DNA from: Marilutibacter spongiae | GTDB lineage: Bacteria > Pseudomonadota > Gammaproteobacteria > Xanthomonadales > Xanthomonadaceae | Assembly (NCBI RefSeq): GCF_014145325.1 | Contig: NZ_JACHTF010000002.1 | Location: 186,001 to 250,000 of the forward strand | Direction: 5' to 3' | DNA: 64,000 bases | Shown here: positions 16,668 to 24,887 of the stretch, piece by piece | Layout: each line of letters starts with the position of its first letter | Position numbering within the stretch: the first letter of the stretch is position 1 | Notes under the pieces: generated by a model | The model's input: the letters and a program-made list of their open reading frames with translations, nothing else | Database searches by the model: none | What the model was told of the DNA's origin: nothing | Position numbers and translations under genes: made by a program

Positions 16668-17150
16668 ATGAACCGATTGAACCTTCGCATGGCCGGCCTG
16701 GTGGCCGCGAGCGCGCTCGCCGTGACCGGTTGCGCCACATCCGGATACGGTTCGGCCGGCGCGGGCTACGGCAGCACCTCGCCGGGCTACGGCTACGGCG
16801 CGCAGCCGGCCAATTGCGCCGACTGCGGCGTGATCACCCGGATCGATCCGATCAAGACCGGTACCGCCCCCAACGCCACTGGCGCGATCCTCGGCGGCCT
16901 GGTCGGCGCCGTGGCCGGCCGCGAACTGGCCGACGACGAAAGCAAGGGCCGCCAGAACACCGCCACCGTGGCCGGTGCGGCCGCGGGCGCGGTCGCCGGC
17001 AATGCCGTGCAGAACTCGGTGCAGACCAAGTACGAGGTCTATGTCCGCATGAGCGACGGCCGCACCAACCGCATCACGATGAACAACGTGGTCGGCCTGC
17101 AGGTCGGCGAGCAGGTCCGCGTCAGCAACGGCCGGATCATCGGCAGCTGA
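16668..17150 (+). CDS. Glycine-zipper lipoprotein (SlyB/17-kDa antigen type)
   Basis: 160 residues from ATG 16668, which has AGGAGAG upstream. The signal peptide ends in SALAVTGC, so Cys22 would be lipidated and the protein sent to the outer membrane. A Gly/Tyr/Ser-rich stretch (23-46) is followed by NATGAILGGLVGAVAGRELADD and a second glycine zipper around VAGAAAGAVAGNAVQ, then a compact C-terminal domain (YEVYVRMSDGRTNRITM). This is the SlyB/PcpY architecture. The untranslated leader holds a 7-bp hairpin GTGGTCG-ACGA-CGACCAC at 16625-16642. Confidence 0.88.
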   Translation: MNRLNLRMAGLVAASALAVTGCATSGYGSAGAGYGSTSPGYGYGAQPANCADCGVITRIDPIKTGTAPNATGAILGGLVGAVAGRELADDESKGRQNTATVAGAAAGAVAGNAVQNSVQTKYEVYVRMSDGRTNRITMNNVVGLQVGEQVRVSNGRIIGS

Positions 17151-17235
17151 CGCGAGTCGCCGCGACGCCCCCATGCAGCACGGGCGGAAAGCCATCGCGG
17201 CGACTTCCTGAACGGGCCGGTTCCCGGCCCAAAAA

Positions 17236-17265
17236 GAAACCCGGCCAATGGCCGGGTTTCTCTTG
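17236..17265. terminator. Bidirectional terminator between lipoprotein and csp genes
   Basis: GAAACCCGGCC-AAT-GGCCGGGTTTC (17236-17260) is a perfect 11-bp stem with a 3-nt loop. A T-rich run follows on the plus strand (TCTT) and TTTTT follows on the minus strand (complement of 17231-17235). It serves the convergent genes ending at 17150 and 17310. Confidence 0.9.
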
Positions 17266-17309
17266 CATCCTGTTTCGCGGGCGTCGCCGCCGCGAGCGGA
17301 CAAGATGGA

Positions 17310-17519
17310 TTACAGCGGCTCGACGGCGTCGGCCTGCAGGCCCTTCTGGCCCTGGACGACGGTGAAAGAGACCTTCTGGCCTTCCTGCAGGCTCTTGAAG
17401 CCCTGGGTCTGGATGGCGCGGAAGTGCACGAACACGTCTTCGCCGTTCTCGCGGCTGATGAAGCCGAAGCCCTTGGCATCGTTGAACCACTTGACGGTAC
17501 CGGTTTCGCGGTCGGACAT
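17310..17519 (-). CDS. Cold-shock domain protein
   Basis: 69 residues from ATG 17519, preceded by CAAGGAGC. The single cold-shock domain has both nucleic-acid motifs, KGFGFIS (RNP1) and DVFVHF (RNP2), after GTVKWFNDA. These proteins bind single-stranded RNA and act as chaperones or antiterminators. The gene has its own promoter about 150 nt upstream (17669-17697), a long leader as in cspA-class mRNAs, and a strong terminator. Confidence 0.95.
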   Translation of the reverse strand: MSDRETGTVKWFNDAKGFGFISRENGEDVFVHFRAIQTQGFKSLQEGQKVSFTVVQGQKGLQADAVEPL

Positions 17520-17668
17520 TTTGACTTGCTCCTTGGAACGTTGACGGGGACATCGCGGTTGCGAAGTGCTGGTTGCAAGGAGGAAGCGAGGTGCAACGAT
17601 GTAGCGGATCATTGGATCAACCGCATCGGGCCACGATTCACGGTGACCCTAGCAAACGCAGCATCGGC

Positions 17669-17697
17669 AAATTACCCCGCACAATGTGAAAATGCAA
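17669..17697 (-). promoter_or_regulatory. Sigma-70-type promoter of the cold-shock gene
   Basis: On the minus strand TTGCAT (17692-17697) and TAATTT (17669-17674) are separated by exactly 17 nt. Transcription would begin near 17662 and give a leader of about 140 nt before the csp start codon at 17519. Confidence 0.65.
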
Positions 17698-17747
17698 TCG
17701 GGCCCGCCCGGCCCCACGAATACCCCGCCCGACAGGACAGCCGGCCC

Positions 17748-18233
17748 TTGGATATCCAGAATCTGTATTACGCGCTCGCCGCGATCATGATCCTCGTCGG
17801 CATCGCCGGCACGGTATTGCCGGCGCTCCCCGGCATTCCGCTGGTATTCGCCGGCATGCTCCTGGCGGGCTGGGCGGGCGACTTCGCCCACGTGGGCTGG
17901 CTGCCGCTGCTGTGCCTGGCGATCCTGACGGTGCTGTCGCTGGTGGTCGACTTCGCCGCCACCGCGATGGGCGCCAAGCGCGTGGGCGCCAGCCGGCTCG
18001 CGATCGCGGGCGCGGTGATCGGCACCTTCGCGGGCCTGTTCTTCGGGCTGATCGGCATCTTCGTGGGGCCCTTCGTGGGTGCCGTGCTCGGCGAATTCCT
18101 GCATACCCGGAAGATGGGCCAGTCCACCCGCGTGGGCATCGGCACCTGGGTCGGCATCATCGTCGGCACCGTGTTCAAGCTCGGTCTCGCCTTTACCATG
18201 CTCGGGTTGTTCGTCGCCGCGCTCTTCTTCTGA
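17748..18233 (+). CDS. DUF456 membrane protein
   Basis: 161 residues from a TTG start at 17748 preceded by AGGACAG; no ATG gives a sensible N-terminus and the conserved region starts at once. Four to five hydrophobic segments rich in glycine zippers are present (IVGIAGTVLPALPGIPLVFAG; VIGTFAGLFFGLIGIFVGPF; GTWVGIIVGTVFKLGLAF), the pattern of the DUF456 family. Function unknown. pldA follows after 43 nt on the same strand. Confidence 0.82.
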   Translation: MDIQNLYYALAAIMILVGIAGTVLPALPGIPLVFAGMLLAGWAGDFAHVGWLPLLCLAILTVLSLVVDFAATAMGAKRVGASRLAIAGAVIGTFAGLFFGLIGIFVGPFVGAVLGEFLHTRKMGQSTRVGIGTWVGIIVGTVFKLGLAFTMLGLFVAALFF

Positions 18234-18276
18234 GGCGACCGTCGCGCCCGTTCCCCGCCCCATCCGGAAGATACCC

Positions 18277-19419
18277 ATGCCCCGCATGCCCCTGCCCGCT
18301 GCTCCCGTCCTGATCGTGTTCGCCCTGCCGCTGCCGGCCCTGGCCCAGTCGGGTGCCGCGTCGCCGGAAGCCTGCGTGTCGATCGAGGCGGACGCGGACC
18401 GCTTGGCCTGCTACGACCGCAGCCTGGGCCGGGGCGCACGCGCGCCCCGGGATGCCGATATCGCCGCGCGCGAGGCGCGGGCCATCCAGGACAACCTCGA
18501 GGTCAGCGAAGCCGTCGCGCCCGAAGCCGTGCCAGCCATGGGCGCGGGCGGCGAGCTCTATCCCAACGACGACCCCCTCGATCGCGCGATCGCCAACGCC
18601 GGGAAGGGGTCCCTGCTCGACAGCCGCTGGGAGCTGGCCCGCGACTCCAAGCTGGGCATCTTCAACTTCCGCGCCTACAAGCCGACCTACCTGCTGCCGG
18701 TATTCTGGACCAGCGACGTCAACGACACCCCCAGCTCGCCCAATCCCAACAACACCGTCACCCAGCCGATAGGCCTGGACGCGCTGGAAGCGAAGTTCCA
18801 GCTGAGCTTCAAGATGAAGGCCTGGGAGAACATCTTCGGCGACAACGGCGACCTGTGGCTGGGCTACACCCAGAGCTCGCGCTGGCAGGTCTACAACAGC
18901 GACATCTCGCGACCCTTCCGGGAAACCAACTACGAGCCCGAAGTGACGCTGATGTTCCGCAACAACTACAGCTTCCTGGGCTGGAACGGGCGCATGGCGG
19001 GCATCAGCCTGAACCACCAGTCCAACGGGCGCGCCGATCCGATCTCGCGCAGCTGGAACCGCGTGATCGGCACCGTCGGGCTGGATCGCGACAACTGGTC
19101 GCTGGTCCTGCGACCGTGGTGGCGCGTGGACGAGGACGCGGCGGACGACAACAACGCCGACATCGAGGATTACATCGGTCGCGGCGATGCGACCCTGGTC
19201 CACGTCCGCGGCGGTCACCAGTTGTCGCTGACCGCGCGGCACTCGCTGCGCAGCGGCGACCGCTCGCATGGCTCGTTGCAGTTCGACTGGGGCTTCCCCA
19301 TCCACAACAACCTGCGCGGGCACCTGCAGGTGTTCGACGGCTACGGCGAAAGCATGATCGACTACAACCATCGCGCGACCTATATCGGACTGGGCGTGTC
19401 CATGCTGGAGTGGTACTGA
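18277..19419 (+). CDS. pldA: Outer-membrane phospholipase A1 (OMPLA)
   Basis: 380 residues with signal peptide (cleavage after ALA at about 23). A beta-barrel lipase that hydrolyses phospholipids misplaced in the outer leaflet. The catalytic triad can be read: NHQSNGR gives His247 and Ser249, and SRSWNRV gives Asn261, the same spacing (+2, +14) as His142-Ser144-Asn156 of E. coli OMPLA. The region 25-100 before the barrel is longer than in E. coli. The final residues are WY, with a C-terminal aromatic as expected for a barrel protein. A GGAAG site precedes ATG 18277. Confidence 0.92.
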   Translation: MPRMPLPAAPVLIVFALPLPALAQSGAASPEACVSIEADADRLACYDRSLGRGARAPRDADIAAREARAIQDNLEVSEAVAPEAVPAMGAGGELYPNDDPLDRAIANAGKGSLLDSRWELARDSKLGIFNFRAYKPTYLLPVFWTSDVNDTPSSPNPNNTVTQPIGLDALEAKFQLSFKMKAWENIFGDNGDLWLGYTQSSRWQVYNSDISRPFRETNYEPEVTLMFRNNYSFLGWNGRMAGISLNHQSNGRADPISRSWNRVIGTVGLDRDNWSLVLRPWWRVDEDAADDNNADIEDYIGRGDATLVHVRGGHQLSLTARHSLRSGDRSHGSLQFDWGFPIHNNLRGHLQVFDGYGESMIDYNHRATYIGLGVSMLEWY

Positions 19420-19501
19420 GCCAGCCCCGGCCCGGACGGCCGGCCGCGCGACAGGAAACGGGGGGATGCGACCGCCCCTGGCCCACCAAGGAGGAACCGG
19501 C

Positions 19502-20458
19502 ATGAAGATGCGACGCATCCTTTCCCTCGACGGAGGCGGAATCCGCGGCCTCGTCGGCAGCATCTGGCTCTCGGGCATCGAGGACGCCCTCGCCCGCGCC
19601 GGCAAGCCCGGCCTGGCCAGGCACGTCGACCTGATCGCGGGCAGCTCCACCGGCGCGCTGATGGCCTGCGGCCTGGCCATCGGCCTGTCGCCGGCGCAAC
19701 TGGCGGACTGGTACCGCAAGGAGCGGCACGTCATCTTCCCCGGCATGGCCGGTCGCTTGTGGTCGCGGGCCGGGCGCCTCTTCACCCAGGGCATCTCGGC
19801 ACCGCGCTACGACGCCAAGGGCCTGGAGAAAGTGCTGCGAAAGGCATTCGGGAACACCACGCTGGGCGAGGCGAAGGTACCGCTGCTGGTCACCAGCTAC
19901 GACACGATCTCGCGCAAGCCGGTGGTCTTCAAGAGCTTCAAGCCCGAGCATGCCGGATTGCCCATGTGGGAAGTCTGCCGCGCCTCCAGTGCCGCGCCCA
20001 CCTACTTTCCCGCCCACGGCATGGTGGTCGAGGGCCGCAAGCGCGCGCTCATCGACGGTGGCGTGGTCGCCAACAACCCCACCGCCTGCGCGATCGCCGA
20101 GGCCCTGCGCAAGGACCAGCGCGTGGACGACGCGCACGACCTGCGGGTGGTCTCGGTCGGCACGGGCGAGCGCAACCGGCCGATCGACCTGAAGTCCGCG
20201 CGCGAATGGGGGGCGCTCGAGTGGGCGACACCGATCATCGACGTGCTGTTCGACGGCAACACCGATTCGGTCGACTACATCGCCCGCCACATCGTCGGCG
20301 ACGGCTATTTCCGCCTGCAGTCGCAGCTGACGCCGGGACTGGACGACCTGGACGACGTCAGCGACACCAACATCGCCGCGCTCGAGGCGATGGCCACGCA
20401 GTACCTGCTGCAACCCGCGACGCGCAGCCTGCTGGCACGCATCGCCGAGCAACTCTGA
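19502..20458 (+). CDS. Patatin-like phospholipase
   Basis: 318 residues from ATG 19502 with AAGGAGG just upstream. Patatins hydrolyse acyl groups from phospholipids using a Ser-Asp dyad. The oxyanion loop DGGGIRG is at 10-16, the nucleophile elbow GSSTG at 47-51 (Ser49), and DGG with Asp185 in ALIDGGVVANNP. No signal peptide, so probably cytoplasmic or peripheral. It follows pldA after 82 nt. The fold resembles CapV-type CBASS effectors, but no nucleotide cyclase is nearby, so a lipid metabolic role is the simpler reading. Confidence 0.88.
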   Translation: MKMRRILSLDGGGIRGLVGSIWLSGIEDALARAGKPGLARHVDLIAGSSTGALMACGLAIGLSPAQLADWYRKERHVIFPGMAGRLWSRAGRLFTQGISAPRYDAKGLEKVLRKAFGNTTLGEAKVPLLVTSYDTISRKPVVFKSFKPEHAGLPMWEVCRASSAAPTYFPAHGMVVEGRKRALIDGGVVANNPTACAIAEALRKDQRVDDAHDLRVVSVGTGERNRPIDLKSAREWGALEWATPIIDVLFDGNTDSVDYIARHIVGDGYFRLQSQLTPGLDDLDDVSDTNIAALEAMATQYLLQPATRSLLARIAEQL

Positions 20459-20479
20459 GCGCGACCCGGGCGACCGGCC

Positions 20480-21115
20480 CTAGGTCCAGTCGTCCAGGCC
20501 TTCGCGCCGGTAGACCTCGTGGAAGGAAGGCAGGTCCTTCATCCGCCGTGCCAGGGCATGCAGTGCCGGCCAGTCGTCGCTCGGTCGCGGCATGTTGCGC
20601 GACCAGCGCATCAACATGGTGAACACGAAATCGACCGCGCTCATCGACGTGCCCAGCAGGTAGGGGCCGTGGGCACGCAGGTGCGCGTCGACCTGTTCCC
20701 ACGCCGATTCGATCGCCGCCCGCGCGCGCTCGCGCGCCGCGTCGGCGTTCTCCGCCCCGGCCACTTCGTCGGCATAGAACCACGCCCGGTACGGCGGCAT
20801 CAGGGTGTAGACGGCGAAGCACATCCAGCGGTAGTAGTCCGCGCGTCCGGGCGTCCCCGGGCGCGGCGCCAGGCCGGCATCCGGATACAGGTCGGCCAGG
20901 TGCATGGCGATGGCGACCGACTCGGTCAGCACCTGGCCGTCGATGACCAGGGTGGGCACGCGGCCCTGCGGATTGAGCGCGAGGTACTCGGCGGTCTTGT
21001 GCTCGCGCGTGTCGAAATCGAGCAGCACCAGTTCATGCTCGACACCCAGCTCGAGCAGCAGCCAGTGGACGACCAGCGAAGCGGTGCTGCGCGAGCCGTA
21101 CAGGACGACGCTCAT
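20480..21115 (-). CDS. Glutathione S-transferase family protein
   Basis: 211 residues from ATG 21115, overlapping the fumarase stop (ATGA). The thioredoxin-like half shows LYGSRSTASLVVHWLLLEL, the cis-proline GRVPTLVIDG and TESVAIAMHLAD; the helical half contains LLGTSMSAVDFVFTML. Substrate unknown. Translational coupling to fumarate hydratase suggests co-expression. It converges with the patatin gene 21 nt away. Confidence 0.87.
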   Translation of the reverse strand: MSVVLYGSRSTASLVVHWLLLELGVEHELVLLDFDTREHKTAEYLALNPQGRVPTLVIDGQVLTESVAIAMHLADLYPDAGLAPRPGTPGRADYYRWMCFAVYTLMPPYRAWFYADEVAGAENADAARERARAAIESAWEQVDAHLRAHGPYLLGTSMSAVDFVFTMLMRWSRNMPRPSDDWPALHALARRMKDLPSFHEVYRREGLDDWT

Positions 21116-22695
21116 GCCGGCTCCACCACGACCGGGATCTTGCCGATGCGCCCCTGCCACTCGCGCGGTCCGGTGCGGTGCACCGACTCGCCCTGGCTGT
21201 CGACCGCCACCGTCACCGGCATGTCCTGCACGGTGAATTCATAGATCGCCTCCATGCCCAGGTCCTCGAAGGCGACGACGCGCGAGGCCTTGATCGCCTT
21301 CGACACCAGGTAGGCGGCGCCGCCCACGGCCATCAGGTAGGCCGACCGGTGCTTGCGGATCGCCTCGATCGCGACCGGGCCGCGCTCGGCCTTGCCGACC
21401 ATGCCCAGCAGGCCGGTCTGGTCGAGCACCTGCTCGGTGAACTTGTCCATGCGCGTGGCGGTGGTCGGGCCGGCGGGACCGACGACCTCGTCGCGGACGG
21501 GATCGACGGGCCCCACGTAATAGATGAAGCGCCCCTTGAAGTCGACCGGCAGCGGCTCGCCCTTGTCGAGCATCGAGACGATGCGCTTGTGCGCCGCGTC
21601 GCGCCCGGTCAACAGCTTGCCGTTGAGCAGCAGCACCTCGCCGGGCTTCCAGCTGGCGACCTCCTCCGGGGTGATGGCGTCGAGGTCGACCCGGCGTCCC
21701 TTGCCGGCGTCGTAGGTCAGCTCGGGCCAGTCCTCCAGCGACGGCGGATCGAGCATGACCGGACCGCTGCCGTCGAGGGTGAAATGGGCGTGGCGGGTGG
21801 CGGCGCAGTTGGGGATCATCGCCACCGGCAGGTTCGCCGCATGCGTCGGGTAGTCCTTGACCTTGATGTCGAGCACCGTGGTCAGGCCCCCCAGGCCCTG
21901 CGCGCCGATGCCCAGGGCGTTGACCTTCTCGTAGAGCTCAAGGCGAAGTTCCTCGGCGCGGTTGGACGGGCCGCGCGCCTGCAGGTCGGTGATGTCGATC
22001 GGCTCCATCAGCGACTCCTTGGCCAGCAGCATCGCCTTCTCGGCGGTGCCGCCGATGCCGATGCCGAGCATGCCCGGCGGGCACCAGCCGGCCCCCATGG
22101 TCGGCACGGTGCGCAGCACCCAGTCGACGATCGAATCGGAGGGATTGAGCATGGCGAACTTGGACTTCGCCTCGGAGCCGCCGCCCTTGGCCGCGACGAT
22201 GACGTCGACGGTGTTGCCGGGCACGATCTTCACGTTGACGACGCCGGGCGTGTTGTCGCGGGTGTTGGCGCGCTTGCCGGCCGGATCGGCCAGGACGCTC
22301 GCGCGCAGCTTGTTGTCGGGATGGTTGTAGGCGCGGCGCACGCCTTCGTGGACCATGTCCTCCACGCCCATGGTGGCGTCGTCCCAGCGCACGTCCATGC
22401 CGATCTCGAGGAAGACGGTGACGATGCCGGTGTCCTGGCAGATGGGCCGGTGGCCCTCGGCGCACAGGCGCGAGTTGATCAGGATCTGCGCCATCGCGTC
22501 CTTCGCCGCCGGCGATTCCTCGCGCTCGTAGGCCGCGGCGAGGTTGCGGATGTAGTCGACCGGGTGGTAGTAGCTGATGTACTGCAGGGCGTCGGCGACG
22601 GACTGGATGAAGTCGTCCTGCCTGATCGAAACAGGCGTCCGGGAAGCGGGCTGGCTGGCGGTCACGGCATCGGCTGGCTTGGCGGTGGGGGCCAT
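21112..22695 (-). CDS. fumA: Class I (Fe-S) fumarate hydratase
   Basis: 527 residues, the FumA/FumB class with N- and C-terminal domains in one chain. It hydrates fumarate to malate using an oxygen-labile [4Fe-4S] cluster. Probable cluster cysteines are in ICQDTG (about residue 85), in GAGWCPPG, and in PNCAATRHAHF. The C-terminal fumarase beta domain includes LLNGKLLTGRDAAHKR and GPTTATRMDKF. The first 22 residues are rich in Ala/Pro and poorly conserved, so the true start could be later, but no good internal start codon is evident. Complex II genes lie elsewhere in the window. Confidence 0.93.
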   Translation of the reverse strand: MAPTAKPADAVTASQPASRTPVSIRQDDFIQSVADALQYISYYHPVDYIRNLAAAYEREESPAAKDAMAQILINSRLCAEGHRPICQDTGIVTVFLEIGMDVRWDDATMGVEDMVHEGVRRAYNHPDNKLRASVLADPAGKRANTRDNTPGVVNVKIVPGNTVDVIVAAKGGGSEAKSKFAMLNPSDSIVDWVLRTVPTMGAGWCPPGMLGIGIGGTAEKAMLLAKESLMEPIDITDLQARGPSNRAEELRLELYEKVNALGIGAQGLGGLTTVLDIKVKDYPTHAANLPVAMIPNCAATRHAHFTLDGSGPVMLDPPSLEDWPELTYDAGKGRRVDLDAITPEEVASWKPGEVLLLNGKLLTGRDAAHKRIVSMLDKGEPLPVDFKGRFIYYVGPVDPVRDEVVGPAGPTTATRMDKFTEQVLDQTGLLGMVGKAERGPVAIEAIRKHRSAYLMAVGGAAYLVSKAIKASRVVAFEDLGMEAIYEFTVQDMPVTVAVDSQGESVHRTGPREWQGRIGKIPVVVEPA

Positions 22696-22799
22696 ATTCT
22701 ACTGCCCGGCCCGGGCAGGCGCAGCGGCGGTGGCCGGTATAGTGCGCCGTGCACCCCCGGCCCGGACCGGGACGGCCCCGTCGCCCCGGACGCCCCCGA

Positions 22800-23432
22800 A
22801 TGCAGAACCTCATCCTCCATCTCGACCTGATCGGCACCTTCGTGTTCGCGCTCAGCGGCGCCATGCTCGGCGTACGCCACCGCCTGGACCTGTTCGGCGT
22901 GCTGGTGCTGGCATTCGCGACCGCGAGCGCCGGCGGCATCCTGCGCGACCTGCTGATCGGCGCCACCCCTCCCGCGGCCCTGCACGACTGGCGCTATCCG
23001 GCCATATGGATCAGCGCCGGCCTGATCGCATTCGCCTGGAGCCCCTGGATCGAACGCCTGCACCAGCCGGTGCGCGTGTTCGACGCCCTGGGCCTGGCGG
23101 TGTTCGCCGTCGCCGGTACCGACAAGGCGCTGGGCGCGGGGATCGGCCCGCTGATGGCGCCGTGCCTGGGCATGTTGAGCGGGATCGGCGGGGGCATGCT
23201 GCGCGACGTCCTGCTGGCCCGCGTGCCCCTGGTCCTGCACGCCGAGCTCTATGCGATCGCCGCGCTGGCCGGGGCCAGCGTGGTGGCGATCGGAAGCGTC
23301 CTGCAACTGCCCCCCGTGCCGGTGACCGTGGCCGGCGCCGCGCTGTGCTTCTTCCTGCGCCTGGCGGCCCTGCGCTACGGCTGGCACCTGCCCAAGGCCC
23401 TGCAGGCCCCGCCCGGGGACGATGCCGCCTGA
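22800..23432 (+). CDS. TRIC/UPF0126-family channel protein
   Basis: 210 residues, about seven membrane helices. The two internal repeats each carry a glycine-rich motif before a charged turn: TASAGGILRDLLIG and LSGIGGGMLRDVLLARVP, the signature of UPF0126, now recognised as prokaryotic trimeric intracellular cation (TRIC) channels. An in-frame ATG at 22749 would add a proline/arginine-rich tail that does not resemble the family. The ECF41 sigma promoter starts 14 nt beyond its stop. Confidence 0.9.
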   Translation: MQNLILHLDLIGTFVFALSGAMLGVRHRLDLFGVLVLAFATASAGGILRDLLIGATPPAALHDWRYPAIWISAGLIAFAWSPWIERLHQPVRVFDALGLAVFAVAGTDKALGAGIGPLMAPCLGMLSGIGGGMLRDVLLARVPLVLHAELYAIAALAGASVVAIGSVLQLPPVPVTVAGAALCFFLRLAALRYGWHLPKALQAPPGDDAA

Positions 23433-23445
23433 TCCCGTCCCGCGC

Positions 23446-23472
23446 TGTCACGCACGAGCCCCCTGCCCCGTC
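23446..23472 (+). promoter_or_regulatory. ECF41-type promoter of the sigma gene
   Basis: TGTCACG (23446-23452), 16 nt, CGTC (23469-23472). ECF41 sigma factors are known to recognise TGTCACA-like -35 and CGTC -10 elements and to transcribe their own gene. The start codon is only 9 nt beyond the CGTC, so the message should be leaderless or nearly so. Confidence 0.75.
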
Positions 23473-23481
23473 CTGCCCCAC

Positions 23482-24345
23482 ATGACGCTCGATACTTTCC
23501 AGCACCACCGCCCGCGCCTGTTCGCGCTGGCCTACCGGCTGCTCGGCAGCCGCAGCGACGCCGAGGACGTCGTCCAGGATGCCTGGCTGCGCTGGTCGCA
23601 GGCGGAGTGGGACGCGATCCGCGACCCTGAGGCCTGGCTGGTCACCGCGACCACCCGGCTGGGCATCGACCGCCTGCGCCGGGTCCGGCAGGAACGCGAG
23701 GCCTACCCGGGCCCCTGGTTGCCCGAGCCGCTGGACGTGGACGCCTCCGCCACGCCCGAGGCCGGCGCCGAGATCGCCGACCAGGTGTCGCTGGCGTTCC
23801 TGGCCCTGCTGGAACGGCTGGGACCGGAGGAGCGCGCGGCCTTCCTGTTGAAGGAGGCCTTCGACCACGACTACGAACGGATCGCCGAGCTGCTCGGCCA
23901 TGGCGTGGCCAATTGCCGGCAGATGGTGCATCGGGCCCGGGGCCGCCTGCGGGAAGGACGGCCGCGTTTCGAAGTCCACCACGACCGCCATCGCCAGCTC
24001 CTCGAGCGCTTCATGCAGGCCTCCCAGTCGGGCGACGAGGCCGCGATCGTGCGCCTGCTCGACGCGAATGCGCGCTTGGTATCCGACGGTGGCGGCAAGG
24101 TCACGGCGGCCATCCGGCCCCTGCGCGGGGCCGAGCGCATCGGCCGCCTCTATGCCGCCGTCGCGCGCAGGGACGCCCCCCGGGCCCACGCGACGATCGG
24201 CACCGTCAATGGCGAGCCGGCGATCATCCGCTCGCGCGACGGCCGCCTGGAGTCGGTCACCACGATCACCCTGCGCGACGGCCGCATCGACGGCATCCTG
24301 ACCGTGCTCAATCCCGACAAGCTGCGCCACTGGCGAACAGGCTGA
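23482..24345 (+). CDS. ECF41-family sigma factor with SnoaL-like C-terminal extension
   Basis: 287 residues. Sigma region 2 (about 5-70, YRLLGSRSDAEDVVQDAWLRW) and region 4 (about 100-160, with the recognition helix near YERIAELLGHGVANCRQMVHRARGRL) are followed by a 120-residue SnoaL_2-like domain. That domain holds both ECF41 hallmarks, DGGGK at 202-206 and NPDKL at 277-281, which in characterised members act instead of an anti-sigma factor to tune activity. Its own promoter and that of the next gene share one motif, which predicts autoregulation. The inducing signal is unknown. Confidence 0.92.
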   Translation: MTLDTFQHHRPRLFALAYRLLGSRSDAEDVVQDAWLRWSQAEWDAIRDPEAWLVTATTRLGIDRLRRVRQEREAYPGPWLPEPLDVDASATPEAGAEIADQVSLAFLALLERLGPEERAAFLLKEAFDHDYERIAELLGHGVANCRQMVHRARGRLREGRPRFEVHHDRHRQLLERFMQASQSGDEAAIVRLLDANARLVSDGGGKVTAAIRPLRGAERIGRLYAAVARRDAPRAHATIGTVNGEPAIIRSRDGRLESVTTITLRDGRIDGILTVLNPDKLRHWRTG

Positions 24346-24356
24346 TCCGCGCCCCC

Positions 24357-24383
24357 TGTCACGCGCGCCCCCCGCCGCCCGTC
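24357..24383 (+). promoter_or_regulatory. ECF41-type promoter of the carboxymuconolactone-decarboxylase gene
   Basis: TGTCACG (24357-24363), 16 nt, CGTC (24380-24383): both elements and the spacer length are identical to those ahead of the sigma gene. The resulting leader would be about 43 nt and contains GAAGAGGA ahead of the ATG at 24433. Confidence 0.78.
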
Positions 24384-24432
24384 CTTGCCATGAACCGGCC
24401 ATTCCGGCCGCATCGCGAAGAGGACCAACCCC

Positions 24433-24798
24433 ATGGATACCGCCCCCCTCGACTATGCCGCGCATGCTCCGCGCGCGTTCCAGCAACTGGCCCAGCTCAG
24501 CGCCCAGCTCCACAAGGGGCCGCTGGGCCCGCAACTGCTGGAACTGGTCTCGCTGCGGGTCTCCCAGCTCAATGCCTGCGTCTTCTGCCTGGACATGCAT
24601 GCCGAAGCGCTGCGCCGGTCGGGCGTCGCGCAACGCAAGCTCGATACCGTGGCTGCGTGGCGCGAATCGCCGCTGTTCGACGCGCGCGAGGTCAGTGAGC
24701 TGAGCTTCGCGGTCGCGGCCATCCGGGCCTGGAACATGCTCAACGTCGGCCTGCGCCGGCCACTGCCGGAGACGCCCTACGTCGCCGAGGCGGCCTGA
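24433..24798 (+). CDS. Carboxymuconolactone decarboxylase/AhpD-like protein, internally shortened
   Basis: 121 residues. The AhpD-like redox motif is intact: Cys49-x-x-Cys52-x-x-x-His56 in [10 protein letters not shown]. Such proteins are the usual target of ECF41 sigma factors and are thought to use the CxxC for peroxide or organic radical detoxification. Family members I recall run to about 145-160 residues. Here the sequence passes straight from [13 protein letters not shown] (residues 74-86) to [15 protein letters not shown] (87-101), skipping the expected ALAWTEALT helix and its follow-up, about 35 residues. The frame is open and the promoter good, so it may still be made. Confidence 0.85.
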   Translation: MDTAPLDYAAHAPRAFQQLAQLSAQLHKGPLGPQLLELVSLRVSQLNACVFCLDMHAEALRRSGVAQRKLDTVAAWRESPLFDAREVSELSFAVAAIRAWNMLNVGLRRPLPETPYVAEAA

Positions 24799-24887
24799 GG
24801 CCCGTCACGGGCGGGACCGCGGCCGGCGCCCGTCGCCGGCCGCCGCCGAACGCGTACACTCCCGGCATCCCGGTCCAGGAAGGCGCC

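Noticed and set aside
19502-20458. CBASS or other anti-phage system with a CapV-like patatin effector
   Set aside because: The DGGGIRG/GSSTG patatin core is similar, but no nucleotide cyclase, ubiquitin-like or other defence gene is beside it; it follows pldA instead.
22693-22701. TAGAAT as promoter of fumarase
   Set aside because: On the minus strand it directly abuts the ATG, which would place the transcription start inside the coding region.
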